From NCBI GenBank assembly GCA_041665785.1, contig JBAYIE010000001.1, positions 62,001-126,000 on the forward strand: a stretch of 64,000 nucleotides of DNA, given 5' to 3'. The notes below the pieces were generated by a model. That model had not been told where the DNA came from, searched no databases, and saw only the letters and a program-made list of their open reading frames with translations. The position numbers and the translations under genes are program-made. The DNA comes from JBAYIE01 sp041665785. GTDB taxonomy: Bacteria > Bacteroidota > Bacteroidia > UKL13-3. Positions 40,016 through 49,898 of the stretch are shown piece after piece. Positions within the stretch are counted from its first letter, which is position 1. Each line of letters starts with the position of its first letter.

Positions 40016-43000
40016 ATGAAAAAAATATACAGTTTATTATCAGCATTGCTGTGTTTTGTGTTAGTGGTAAGTGCCCAATCCCAAATGGGAGAGATCCGGG
40101 GAAAAATAACCGACTCTAAAACGAAAAAACCACTCGATTATGCGAGTATCACCATCGAACTAAGCGGGGTGGTAAAAGCAACAACACTTTCTGAAGACGA
40201 TGGATCCTACATCGTAAAAACCCTGCAACCGGGCGAATACACAATTAAGGTGACGTATACCGGGTTTCGCAATGTGGTGATCACCAATGTGGATGTAATC
40301 AGCGATCAGATTGCTTTCGTAAATATTACAATGGAATCAACCGAAGAAGGAAAACGGTTTGATGAAGTGGTGATCAAGCGTAAAAAACCATTGGTAGATC
40401 CAGATCAGCGAGGTTCGACTAAAACAGCCAAAGAAATTATGGCACTTCCCCAACGGAATGCCAATATGATTGCAAATACAACCGTAGGGGTAGATGCCCG
40501 TGCCGGTGGAACACCGAATTTTCGTGGCGCACGTGCAGAAGGTACAGCCTATTATATTGATGGAGTGCGTGTATATGGCAGTATTAATATTCCCCAAAAC
40601 GCGATCGATCAGGTACAGGTGATTACCGGTGGAACTCCGGCGCAGTATGGTGACTTTATCGGAGGGGCCATTTCCATGAATACAAAAGCACCTTCGCGTA
40701 ACTGGACACGCGGATTTGAATATATTACTTCTTCTCCGTTCAACAATTATCTCGATAATTCGAACTACAACGAATTCCAGGCCTTTGTTTCCGGTCCGAT
40801 CAAAATTGCGAATGAAGGAAAAGGAGATAAGGAGCGCGTGTTGCTGGGATTCTCACTGGCCGGTACCGGTGTGTATGCCAGAGATGGCCGTTTGCCAGCA
40901 ACCAATATGTATACCCTCTCCGAAGAAAAACAACGCGAGATCAACAACAATCCATTGATGCCGCAGAGCAACGGTGGTTTTATCAACAAGGGAGAATACC
41001 TTACTTCGGCTGATTTTGTTCAAACCGATTACCGCAAAAATGCAGCTTCTTACCGGTTTAACCTTCAGGGAAATTTTGCTTTTCAACCGGCCAACAACAT
41101 GACTTTCCGTTTGGGTTATCAGGGAGAATATTTCCGCGGACGTAACTTTAGTTATTATTACTCATTGATGAACGGAGACAAGAATACCTTAAGCTCCGGA
41201 TATACTGGCCGTGTATACCTTCAATTTACACAACGATTTACCGAAAAGAGCGGCGAAGAAGCAAAAAAATCAATGATCAGCAATGCATTTTATTCAGTGC
41301 GTGTATCTTATGAAAATGCCTTTTCAGAATCTATGGATGCCGAATTCGAACGCGATGTTTTCAGCTATGGTTATATTGGTAAATTCACCAGCTACAGCAT
41401 GCCTTCCTATCAACGTATCGGTAAAGGGATGGGCGATTCGGCCGATGTGTACACATTGCCTGATGGTCGAAAATTGTACCTGACCAATTATGCCAAACAG
41501 ACCGGAAGTTTCGATACCCTCTTAACTTTTCAACAAGCCAATATCAATACCGTACGCGGTAATTATACCCGTCAGGTAATGGATTATTACAAAGATCACA
41601 ATATCCGTATGTCCAACTCTTCGCAATTACGTGCACTCAATGGACTACTCAACGGGGATAATCCGGCTAGTATTTATTCAAGTCTTTGGGGAAGTGCCGG
41701 TACACAAACAGCCGGATCTTATTCAAAAAGCAGAGCTGAAGCCATTCAGTTGTATGTGATGAGTGAAGCCTCTATAGGATCAAAACGAAATCCGAAATCG
41801 AAGCACGATTTTCAATTTGGACTAACCTTTGAACAACAGTTCCGTCGTTCCTATGCAGTAGCCGGAGCTGGACTCTGGTCGCTGATGCGCATTTTAGTGA
41901 ATACCCAATTCCAGGGGATGGATGAATCCAAACCTATTGTACAGTTTGATGAAAATGGCGTGTTCAACGATACGGTGCGTTTTGAACGCCTGATCGTAGA
42001 TTCTCAAACCACATTCGACCGCAATTTGCGGAATAAACTCATTCGTATGGGAGCCAAAGATCCATACGGAAATCCAATCAATGAATACTCACAGATTGAT
42101 ATCAATATGTATGATCCGAGTATGTATTCGCTGGATATGTTTAGCGCGGATGAATTGTTCAATAACGGTAGTTCGTTTGTATCGTATTCAGGTTATGATT
42201 ATCTGGGTAACCGTGTAAAGGGCAAACCGGATATTGATCAGTTCCTCAATGATCCGACCAAACGTACGCTGGGAGCTTACCAACCAACCTATACAGCAGC
42301 CTGGTTACAGGATAAATTTGTATTCAAAGATTTGATTGTTCGGGTTGGGGTGCGCATGGAGCGATTTGATGCCAATCAGAAAGTATTGATCGATCCGTAT
42401 TCAATGGCCCCTGTTTATACTGCAGGTGAAGTGCGTAAGAAAGATCCGAATGGATTGGGTAAATTGATACCTACATCTGTTGGGGATGATTATGCAGTGT
42501 ACGTTGACGATCCTGCAGCTTCACCTGAAAAAACCAATTTCCATTTGTCAGGTTACCGCAATGGCAACGATTGGTACGATGCGGAAGGTAATCCGGTTAC
42601 CGACCCAAATACACTTTGGAAGAATTCAGTTTTGCAATACAGTGCTAAGATCAACCGTAATACACCATACCTGGTTAAGCCCGGTCAAACCAAACCGAAT
42701 GCATCTTCTTTTACCGATTACCAGGCTGATGTGAAATTCCTTCCGCGTATTTCTTTCTCCTTCCCGGTCTCATCCACTTCTCAATTCTTTGGAACGTATG
42801 ATGTTTTGGCACAACGTCCGAGCAATAACGTAGCACAAATCGACGATTACTATTTCTTAACCTTGCGTCAGGGATCAGTATTGGCTAATCCGGATCTGAA
42901 AATGACCCAGGTAACCGATTATCAGATTGGTTTCCGTCAACAGATCGGTACAGATGCTGCCATTGGTATCAAAGGTTCTTACCGCGAATACCGCAACCTG

Positions 43001-43792
43001 ATTCAGTTGTACAATTTCAATCAGGCATGGCCGGTGAATTATATTTCGTATTCAAACATTGACTTTTCTACCGTAAAATCCATCGACATTGAATATGAAT
43101 TGCGTGATTTGGGAAATATTAATCTTTCTGCAAGTTATATGTTGCAGTTTGCCGATGGAACCGGTTCTAACTCGGCTTCCAGCGGTGCATTGATCAGCGC
43201 AAATTTACCTCAGCAGCGGAATGTTTATCCGCTCGATTACGATACCCGTAACACCTTGAAGGGGATTTTTGATTTCCATTACAAAGACGGAAAAGAATAC
43301 GATGGACCGGTAATCGGCGGTCGTAAAATTTTCACCAATGCAGGTATCAATATCATCTTTAACTATGTATCTGGCAGACCTTATACCGAGCAATTGCTTC
43401 CAACTCCGGAAGTATTGTCTTCTACCAACCGTCCGCAGGTTAAAGGCACCCCTAACGGATCCCGTCAGCCTTCGCAGTTCTTTGCCGATATCAACATCGA
43501 TAAAAACTTTATGTTCCGCAGCGAAAGTCTGGATGGTAAAACTACCATCTACCGCTTGCGTTTATTCCTGTGGGTTCAAAATGTATTCAACAATATAAAT
43601 GCGTTAGGTGTATACCGTTATACCGGTTCGGCATACGACGACGGATATATTAATTCAGGGCAGGCAGAAGCCACATTGCGTGCTGCAACCAATGCTCAAT
43701 CATTGGTTGACTTATACAATATCAGAATGGTTGATCCAAGCAGTTTTGCTTTACCAAGATTAACCCGTCTGGGATTAGCTCTGTATTTTTAA
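40016..43792 (+). CDS. TonB-dependent outer-membrane receptor with carboxypeptidase regulatory-like domain
   Basis: A 1258-residue outer-membrane receptor. After a signal peptide (to about residue 21) comes a CarboxypepD_reg-like beta sandwich (GEIRGKITDSKTKKPLDYASITI), then a plug domain (about 130-230, with RGARAEGTAYYIDGVRV and ITGGTPAQYGDFIGGAISM) and a long beta barrel ending in LGLALYF with a terminal Phe. No SusD partner follows. Instead the next two genes are a large T9SS cargo and a PorV-like barrel, so the receptor may serve that export set and not nutrient uptake. Confidence 0.9.
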   Translation: MKKIYSLLSALLCFVLVVSAQSQMGEIRGKITDSKTKKPLDYASITIELSGVVKATTLSEDDGSYIVKTLQPGEYTIKVTYTGFRNVVITNVDVISDQIAFVNITMESTEEGKRFDEVVIKRKKPLVDPDQRGSTKTAKEIMALPQRNANMIANTTVGVDARAGGTPNFRGARAEGTAYYIDGVRVYGSINIPQNAIDQVQVITGGTPAQYGDFIGGAISMNTKAPSRNWTRGFEYITSSPFNNYLDNSNYNEFQAFVSGPIKIANEGKGDKERVLLGFSLAGTGVYARDGRLPATNMYTLSEEKQREINNNPLMPQSNGGFINKGEYLTSADFVQTDYRKNAASYRFNLQGNFAFQPANNMTFRLGYQGEYFRGRNFSYYYSLMNGDKNTLSSGYTGRVYLQFTQRFTEKSGEEAKKSMISNAFYSVRVSYENAFSESMDAEFERDVFSYGYIGKFTSYSMPSYQRIGKGMGDSADVYTLPDGRKLYLTNYAKQTGSFDTLLTFQQANINTVRGNYTRQVMDYYKDHNIRMSNSSQLRALNGLLNGDNPASIYSSLWGSAGTQTAGSYSKSRAEAIQLYVMSEASIGSKRNPKSKHDFQFGLTFEQQFRRSYAVAGAGLWSLMRILVNTQFQGMDESKPIVQFDENGVFNDTVRFERLIVDSQTTFDRNLRNKLIRMGAKDPYGNPINEYSQIDINMYDPSMYSLDMFSADELFNNGSSFVSYSGYDYLGNRVKGKPDIDQFLNDPTKRTLGAYQPTYTAAWLQDKFVFKDLIVRVGVRMERFDANQKVLIDPYSMAPVYTAGEVRKKDPNGLGKLIPTSVGDDYAVYVDDPAASPEKTNFHLSGYRNGNDWYDAEGNPVTDPNTLWKNSVLQYSAKINRNTPYLVKPGQTKPNASSFTDYQADVKFLPRISFSFPVSSTSQFFGTYDVLAQRPSNNVAQIDDYYFLTLRQGSVLANPDLKMTQVTDYQIGFRQQIGTDAAIGIKGSYREYRNLIQLYNFNQAWPVNYISYSNIDFSTVKSIDIEYELRDLGNINLSASYMLQFADGTGSNSASSGALISANLPQQRNVYPLDYDTRNTLKGIFDFHYKDGKEYDGPVIGGRKIFTNAGINIIFNYVSGRPYTEQLLPTPEVLSSTNRPQVKGTPNGSRQPSQFFADINIDKNFMFRSESLDGKTTIYRLRLFLWVQNVFNNINALGVYRYTGSAYDDGYINSGQAEATLRAATNAQSLVDLYNIRMVDPSSFALPRLTRLGLALYF

Positions 43793-43805
43793 CAGTTAAG
43801 AAATT

Positions 43806-46800
43806 ATGGTTATGATAACAAGTAAGAACAGTTTATGCATGCTCTTAATGATGCTGATGATGATTTTCAGCATCCATTCAGATGCCCGCGAGAGCATCAA
43901 TGCAGAGCCGGTAAAGAAGGGTGGAGGAGGATCTCCCGATGTTGATCCGCGATTGATGAAATCCGCAGGTTGTTTGCAGGGAACACAAAAAGTCGATCTT
44001 GACGTAAACAACGTACGTGCTACCATTCTGAATGGAGGCGATATGTGGTGGGATTTGAGCAATGCCAAATACGAAATACCAAAAGTTCAATCCGGTCAGG
44101 TTTCTAAAAACTCTTTGTTTGCAGGTGCTTTATGGATTGGGGGTGTTGTGAGCGGCAATTTACGCATCGCAGCACAAACCTATCGTCAGAATGGAAACGA
44201 CTATTACCCGGGTCCATTAACCGTTGGTACTGCATCCATTGATGCAGCTACATGCGAAACATACGATAAGATTTACAAAGTAACCTTGCTGGATATTAAC
44301 CGCATAGCCAATGATCCTGCAGCCAGAGCTACCGTTGGCGACGATATTAAATTATGGCCGGGTACTACCACAGCAGGCGGACAGGAAAAAAGATTTCTTG
44401 CTCCTTTCTGGGATGAAAACGGTGACGGAAATTATAATATTGACGATGGTGATTATCCATCTTTCGATCACAATGTAAATCTCAATATTCCGGATATGAT
44501 GTTGTTCATTGTGTACAACGATAAAGGAAATTTGCATACCGAAACATACGGTGCACCTATCGGATTAGAATTGCAAACCATGTGTTTTGCTTATTCAACC
44601 AACGATGCAATCAACAACATGACGTTTTACCGCACAGTGGTATATAATATGAGTAACGAAACCATCGATAGTTGTATTTTTGGTCAATGGGTTGATCCGG
44701 ATCTGGGTAATTATTCCGATGATTATGTGGAATGTGATGTGGATCGTAACCTGGGTATTTGTTACAATGGCGATGATGATGATGAAGGTATTTTGGGTTA
44801 TGGATTAAATCCTCCCAGCATAGGAGTTAACTTCTTTTCCGGTCCTTCGCGTATCAATCACGACAGCACCGGTGCTATTACCGATACCACAGAAATCGGT
44901 CTGACTAAATTTGTTTACTACAATAACGACAATACGCAACAAGGTAATCCATCACGGCCTACGGATTATTGGAATTATCTGAACGGACGCTGGAGAGATG
45001 GTACCAACATTACTTACGGTGGAAATGGTAAGGGTGGTGCCGATACGGCCAGTTATATGTTCCCGGGATCTACCGATCCTGCCAATCGCGCAGAATGGAC
45101 GGAACGAATTTCACAGAATCAGCCGGGTGACCGCCGCTTCCTTCAAACTGCAGGAACCTTCAGTTTATTGCCGGGTGCCCGAAATACGGTAACTATTGGT
45201 GTAGTATGGGCACGAGCTGCCATTGGCGGAGCTACCGGTTCATTCTCCCTGTTAAAACAGGCCAGCGATAAGGCGGCAATCCTGTTCCGCAATAATTTTA
45301 AAATTGTTGCAGGTCCGGATGCACCTAAACTCGAGATAGTTGAGCTGGATCGCCAACTGGTTGTTAAAATTGTGAAGACAGACACCATCGAGTCCTTTAA
45401 TTCGGAATTCGCCGGAGCTTGTACAGACAAGACCAATTATAAATTCCAGGGTTATCAGATTTTCCAGGTAAAGACTCAAAATGTACCGGGCGATTTTTAC
45501 GATTTATCTCAGGCACGTTTGATCGCACAGTTTGATTTGGTGGATGGTGTAACACGTCTGGTAAATTCCGTGAATGATCCGGATTTGGGAGAAGATGTGA
45601 AAAAGATAATGGTTAGCGGTACCGATAACGGTATTAAACATTCATTCAGCATTAAAGAAGATGCATTCTCTACCAGTTCCGATAAAGCCCTTTCCAATTT
45701 CTCTACATACTATTATGTAATCCTGTCGTACGCATACGCTACCAATTGTTCAACAGATCCTTCGCAATATTTACCGGGAAGAAAGACAATTGACGAAAGT
45801 GAGCTCAAAGTATATTCAGGTATTCCGCACGATCCATCTTCTGCCAACAATGGAACCAAATTAAATGCCGGATATGGCGATGGTTTTCCGGTTACACAGC
45901 TGGAAGGTATGGGTAATGGAGGATTTAACCTCGAGCTTAAGCCGGAATTGATTCAGGAAGCTTTGAGCGCTGCCAATAATTATAAATCAAGTGCCCGTAC
46001 GTATATGCCGGGTTACGGACCAATAGCTGTTAAAGTTATCGATCCATTGAAAGTACCTAATACTAGTTTTATCCTTTGGTTGAGAGATACTACTGCCAAT
46101 GGAAAGAGAATTGATACTTTAAGTGATCGCACCAACTGGTTTCTGAAAAATGTAGCAACCGGAGAAGTGATACAAGGTAATCGGACTATAGGAGAAGATT
46201 TTGAACAAATTTTCCCGCAATGGGGAATCTCCGTTCAATTGAGACAAGCTATTATGCCAGGAGATGCCGAAAGTAAAACAGATCTGAGCAATGGCTATAT
46301 CACCTCATCGGTCGACTGGCATGGTTCCAGCGTAAAGTGGCTGAGTAATGTAAGCGACGAGGATCCTGTTTATTCCAATTATATTCCATTCAAAAATGTA
46401 TTTAACTGGATTCGTTCAGGTAAGTTTGGTACACCGGATTTTAAAAACGGAGAAGCCGATGATTATGCCCGTAACATTGGTACCAGCGGTCAACCGGTTT
46501 GGGATGCCGTTGATCCCCGCAAGAATTTTGCAAAAATACTGAACGGTACCTGGTCACCTTATTGTCTTGCCTCACGCTGGCGTACCCTTTCTTCAACTAC
46601 TTTCCCAACTTTCGGTCCTGCATGGGATGGTACCATCGGATCCAGTCCGGGCGCCGGAACCTTTAGCGAGGATAACGATTTACCGGATTTGCATAGTGTG
46701 AACTTTGTAATTACACCGGATAAATCTCTTTGGACACGCTGTGTGGTGGTAGAGACAGGAGAATATTCAAATCTGAATCAGGGTAAAGCCGAAAAGATGG

Positions 46801-47804
46801 AAATCCGTCTTGCTCCTTCGGTAGATAAAAACGGAATACCAACGGGTGCGGATGGTTGCAATGAAGCTGAAGCACAATTAACTTCAGCATCCGGTATGGG
46901 TTGGTTCCCCGGATATGCAGTAGATATTGAAACCGGTGAACGACTGAACCTCATGTTTGGTGAAGATTCTTCGTTACCGGGTGAAAATGGTAACGACATG
47001 ATCTGGAATCCAACTTCCAATGTATTGGATCGCAATACCGGCAGACCTGTTTTCGGTGGTAAGCATTATGTGTATGTAATGTCGTCAACTAAATTTTTCA
47101 CTGTGGGTGCAGGTTCATCCCTGGCCAGATTTAACAGTACACGTTACGATGAAGGCCGCAGTTATATCTGCTGCATGGATCTTACCTGTAATTCTGTAAT
47201 CACATCCGCCATTCCTGTTGCTTCCAAGTTGGTGAGAAAACGTTTCCTGTTCAGTCAGGTTATGTGGACTTCAATGCCAATGATGACTGCCGGAAGTACA
47301 TTGAGTGAGCCTCGCTTTGGATTGGTACCGGGCACCATCACGTATAAATTCCGTGTTAAACGTCCGTATGCCAATTTTGCATTCGATGCAACTACCATCA
47401 ACGATAGTATGCCATACTTCACCTTCAATACTGCTGATCAGGCTCCTGCTTATTCTGCAGAATATGGTAAGCGGGCATTGGATAAAGTATCCATAGTTCC
47501 AAATCCGTACTATGCTTACTCACCATACGAAGATCCGGGCAACCAGCTGGATGTGCGTGTAAGAATTACCAATCTCCCTCCGCGTTGCAGCGTGCATATT
47601 TATACCCTGGAGGGAACACTGGTGAGAACCATTATTAAAGATGATCCATCTTCCGCACATCAGGAATGGGATTTGAAAAACAACGCTAAAGTTCCAATCT
47701 CCAGCGGAGTTTACCTGATCCATGTAAAAGCTCCTGATCTGGGCGAAGAGCGCATAATCAAGTGGTTTGGCGTAATGCGGCCGGCCGATTACGATACCTT
47801 CTAA
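43806..47804 (+). CDS. large exported protein with T9SS type A-like C-terminal signal
   Basis: A 1332-residue exported protein. It has a signal peptide (up to about residue 27), a Gly-rich linker, and a domain opening SLFAGALWIGGVVSGNLRIAAQTYRQNGNDYYPGPL, which I associate with T9SS cargo of unknown function. Calcium-loop-like acidic segments (DENGDGNYNIDDGDYP, YNGDDDDEG) follow. The long middle has beta-rich repeats. The C-terminus (VPNPYYAYSPYED to SSGVYLIHVKAPDLGEERIIKWFGVMR) is a type A-like signal. Several adjacent ATGs make the start uncertain by up to a few codons. It lies 13 nt after the TonB receptor and 19 nt before the PorV-like gene. Confidence 0.8.
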   Translation: MVMITSKNSLCMLLMMLMMIFSIHSDARESINAEPVKKGGGGSPDVDPRLMKSAGCLQGTQKVDLDVNNVRATILNGGDMWWDLSNAKYEIPKVQSGQVSKNSLFAGALWIGGVVSGNLRIAAQTYRQNGNDYYPGPLTVGTASIDAATCETYDKIYKVTLLDINRIANDPAARATVGDDIKLWPGTTTAGGQEKRFLAPFWDENGDGNYNIDDGDYPSFDHNVNLNIPDMMLFIVYNDKGNLHTETYGAPIGLELQTMCFAYSTNDAINNMTFYRTVVYNMSNETIDSCIFGQWVDPDLGNYSDDYVECDVDRNLGICYNGDDDDEGILGYGLNPPSIGVNFFSGPSRINHDSTGAITDTTEIGLTKFVYYNNDNTQQGNPSRPTDYWNYLNGRWRDGTNITYGGNGKGGADTASYMFPGSTDPANRAEWTERISQNQPGDRRFLQTAGTFSLLPGARNTVTIGVVWARAAIGGATGSFSLLKQASDKAAILFRNNFKIVAGPDAPKLEIVELDRQLVVKIVKTDTIESFNSEFAGACTDKTNYKFQGYQIFQVKTQNVPGDFYDLSQARLIAQFDLVDGVTRLVNSVNDPDLGEDVKKIMVSGTDNGIKHSFSIKEDAFSTSSDKALSNFSTYYYVILSYAYATNCSTDPSQYLPGRKTIDESELKVYSGIPHDPSSANNGTKLNAGYGDGFPVTQLEGMGNGGFNLELKPELIQEALSAANNYKSSARTYMPGYGPIAVKVIDPLKVPNTSFILWLRDTTANGKRIDTLSDRTNWFLKNVATGEVIQGNRTIGEDFEQIFPQWGISVQLRQAIMPGDAESKTDLSNGYITSSVDWHGSSVKWLSNVSDEDPVYSNYIPFKNVFNWIRSGKFGTPDFKNGEADDYARNIGTSGQPVWDAVDPRKNFAKILNGTWSPYCLASRWRTLSSTTFPTFGPAWDGTIGSSPGAGTFSEDNDLPDLHSVNFVITPDKSLWTRCVVVETGEYSNLNQGKAEKMEIRLAPSVDKNGIPTGADGCNEAEAQLTSASGMGWFPGYAVDIETGERLNLMFGEDSSLPGENGNDMIWNPTSNVLDRNTGRPVFGGKHYVYVMSSTKFFTVGAGSSLARFNSTRYDEGRSYICCMDLTCNSVITSAIPVASKLVRKRFLFSQVMWTSMPMMTAGSTLSEPRFGLVPGTITYKFRVKRPYANFAFDATTINDSMPYFTFNTADQAPAYSAEYGKRALDKVSIVPNPYYAYSPYEDPGNQLDVRVRITNLPPRCSVHIYTLEGTLVRTIIKDDPSSAHQEWDLKNNAKVPISSGVYLIHVKAPDLGEERIIKWFGVMRPADYDTF

Positions 47805-47823
47805 TTACGTAAAAAGAGTTCAC

Positions 47824-48930
47824 ATGAAAATCAATAAAATAGTTATCGCAATTGCAGCATCCATCACCTTTTCGGGAACCGTACTTGGCGGAAATCCCGA
47901 TCGCGCAGGCGGTGCAGGTGGAACCCAATTGCTGATCAATCCTTTCGGACGAAGCGCCGGAACCATGGGATCCAATACAGCCTATTTGCGTGGATCAGAA
48001 GCCATGCAATTCAATGTGGGTGGTTTGGGCTTTACGCCAACCATGGAAATTATGGCTTCTACCGTTGTGTATTTGCAGGGAACAGGGGTAAACCTGAGTA
48101 ATGCTTCGTTGGCCGTTCCTATGGGCGAAACAGGAGAAAATGTATTGGGGATTAGTGTGTCTGCCATGCAATTCGGAGATATCAATATTACAAGTCAATC
48201 GCAACCGGATGGTACTTTAGGTACTTATACGCCGCAATTCCTGAATCTGGGATTTGCATACGCCCGAAAGTTTTCCAACAGTATTGCTGCCGGAATTCTG
48301 GTTCGTTATGTAACGGAAGGTTTATCCAATGTAACAGCAAGCGGCTTATGCTTCGATATGGGTGTACAATACCAAACGGCGTTGAATCCAAAAAATAAAA
48401 TCAAGAAAGAAGATTTTCGTTTTGGTATGAGTGTTCGGAATCTGGGTTCCGATTTGAATTATACCGGATCAGGATTATCGCTCAAAACCAATATTCCCAC
48501 AACCGGAGGAGGTTCGGCAACCCGCACTACCTATTTTGCCGGTGAGAATTTTAACCTTCCTGCACTCGTAAATATTGGTGTTGCTTACGATATCCGTCTT
48601 GATAAAAACGAAAATACTTATTACCACCGCTTAACTCCAAGTGGTAACTTCAACTACAATGCTTTTGCGGCAAACATGGCTATTATGGGAATTGAATATT
48701 CCTTCAAAGAGATGTTTATGGTACGTGGCGGTTATGGTTATCAGGGTACCAATACCGGTGCTGAGTTTAATACGCAATATTACGGTTACAGCGGTGGATT
48801 CTCGGTGCAAATGCCTATTACCAAAGACGGTATGAATCTGGGAATTGATTACGCATATGCCCCAACCCGGGTATTCAATGGCATCCACAATGTTACCCTG
48901 AGAATTACCTTGGGTTCAAAGAAAAATTAA
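47824..48930 (+). CDS. PorV/PorQ-family outer-membrane protein
   Basis: A 368-residue outer-membrane barrel of the PorV (LptO)/PorQ/DUF3308 group. The N-terminal segment RAGGAGGTQLLINPFGRSAGTMGSNTAY and the NVGGLGF / MEIMAST strand are family marks. PorV carries T9SS cargo from the translocon to the attachment complex. The tight spacing to the large cargo gene suggests a dedicated shuttle or acceptor; the signal peptide is MKINKIVIAIAASITFSGTV..G. Confidence 0.85.
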   Translation: MKINKIVIAIAASITFSGTVLGGNPDRAGGAGGTQLLINPFGRSAGTMGSNTAYLRGSEAMQFNVGGLGFTPTMEIMASTVVYLQGTGVNLSNASLAVPMGETGENVLGISVSAMQFGDINITSQSQPDGTLGTYTPQFLNLGFAYARKFSNSIAAGILVRYVTEGLSNVTASGLCFDMGVQYQTALNPKNKIKKEDFRFGMSVRNLGSDLNYTGSGLSLKTNIPTTGGGSATRTTYFAGENFNLPALVNIGVAYDIRLDKNENTYYHRLTPSGNFNYNAFAANMAIMGIEYSFKEMFMVRGGYGYQGTNTGAEFNTQYYGYSGGFSVQMPITKDGMNLGIDYAYAPTRVFNGIHNVTLRITLGSKKN

Positions 48931-48938
48931 TATATTTG
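48910..48938 (+). promoter_or_regulatory. greA promoter (TTG, 18 nt, TATATTTG)
   Basis: TTG at 48910-48912 lies inside the end of the PorV-like gene and TATATTTG at 48931-48938 starts at the base after its stop. The spacer is 18 nt. Predicted initiation is near 48943, upstream of the hairpin at 48954. Confidence 0.68.
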
Positions 48939-48953
48939 TTCTACACATTAGAA

Positions 48954-48988
48954 GAAACGTTCCTCACGGGGAACGTTTCTTTTGTTTT
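48954..48988 (+). terminator. terminator-like hairpin in the greA leader
   Basis: GAAACGTTCC (48954-48963) pairs perfectly with GGAACGTTTC (48970-48979) around a 6-nt loop, followed by TTTTGTTTT. It can end the PorV operon, but it also lies between the greA promoter and the greA start (49002), so part of the greA transcription would stop here, releasing an RNA of about 45 nt. Confidence 0.82.
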
Positions 48989-49001
48989 AATAAAACGCTA
49001 T

Positions 49002-49475
49002 ATGGCTGAGATTAATTACGTATCCAAAGAAGGGTTGGAAAACATGCAGAAGGAATTGCATGATATGAAATACGTTCAGCGTCCTTTCATCTCCCGGCAA
49101 ATTGCTGACGCGCGCGATAAAGGTGATTTAAGTGAAAATGCCGAATACCATGCGGCAAAAGAAGATCAGGGATTACTGGAAGCAAAAATTGCAAAGCTCG
49201 AAGATCAGATCAGTAAAAGCAGAATTATCGATGAAAGCAAGCTCGATACCAGCAAGGTGATGATGCTGAGTAAAGTGCGGGTGATGAATCTGAAAACCAA
49301 ACAGGAAATGATTTATTCCATGGTTTCAGAAAATGAAGCCGATTTTAAAGCGGGAAAAATTTCATTCAAATCGCCTATCGGATTGGGGCTAATGGGTAAA
49401 AAGGTGGGTGAAATAGCTGAAGTCAATGCACCTGCCGGTGTAGTTCAATTTGAAATCATTGAGATCAAACTATAA
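49002..49475 (+). CDS. greA: transcription elongation factor GreA
   Basis: A 157-residue factor that rescues backtracked RNA polymerase by stimulating transcript cleavage. The N-terminal coiled coil has the acidic tip (DARDKGDLSENAEYHAAKE), and the C-terminal FKBP-like domain binds the secondary channel (KISFKSPIGLGLMGKKVGE). The ATG at 49002 is the family start; the longer open frame upstream covers the hairpin. The stop overlaps the HIT gene start by one base (TAATG). Confidence 0.96.
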   Translation: MAEINYVSKEGLENMQKELHDMKYVQRPFISRQIADARDKGDLSENAEYHAAKEDQGLLEAKIAKLEDQISKSRIIDESKLDTSKVMMLSKVRVMNLKTKQEMIYSMVSENEADFKAGKISFKSPIGLGLMGKKVGEIAEVNAPAGVVQFEIIEIKL

Positions 49476-49876
49476 TGCCAACCATTTTTAGCAAAATCGT
49501 CAGCGGCGAAATTCCCTGTTACAAGATTGCCGAAACAAACGAGTTCCTGTCTTTTTTGGATGTTAACCCGTTAAATGCCGGACACGCTCTGGTGATTCCC
49601 AAAAAGGAAACGGACTACATTTTTGATATGACCGACTCCGAATTTGCCTCACTGCATTTGTTTGCGAAAATTGTAGCCGGAGCCATACGTAAAGTAATCC
49701 CTTGTAAGCGCATCGGAGTAGCCGTAATCGGTCTGGAAGTGCCACACGCACATATTCATCTGGTACCCATCAACAACATCGGAGATCTTAATTTTGACCG
49801 GGAAAGGGTGAAATTAACTCCGGAAGAATTTGCCTCCATTGCTGAAAAAATCAGGGCTCAACTCCTTGCACCCTGA
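49475..49876 (+). CDS. HIT-family nucleotide hydrolase
   Basis: A 133-residue histidine-triad protein. The triad is in VPHAHIHLVPIN (HxHxH), and the N-terminal SKIVSGEIPCYKI and FLDVNPLNAGHALVIPK are family features. HIT proteins hydrolyse aminoacyl- or dinucleoside-type nucleotides. It is coupled to greA by a one-base start/stop overlap, which is common in Bacteroidota. Confidence 0.94.
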   Translation: MPTIFSKIVSGEIPCYKIAETNEFLSFLDVNPLNAGHALVIPKKETDYIFDMTDSEFASLHLFAKIVAGAIRKVIPCKRIGVAVIGLEVPHAHIHLVPINNIGDLNFDRERVKLTPEEFASIAEKIRAQLLAP

Positions 49877-49898
49877 TTCATTCCATACGAAATAAAGA

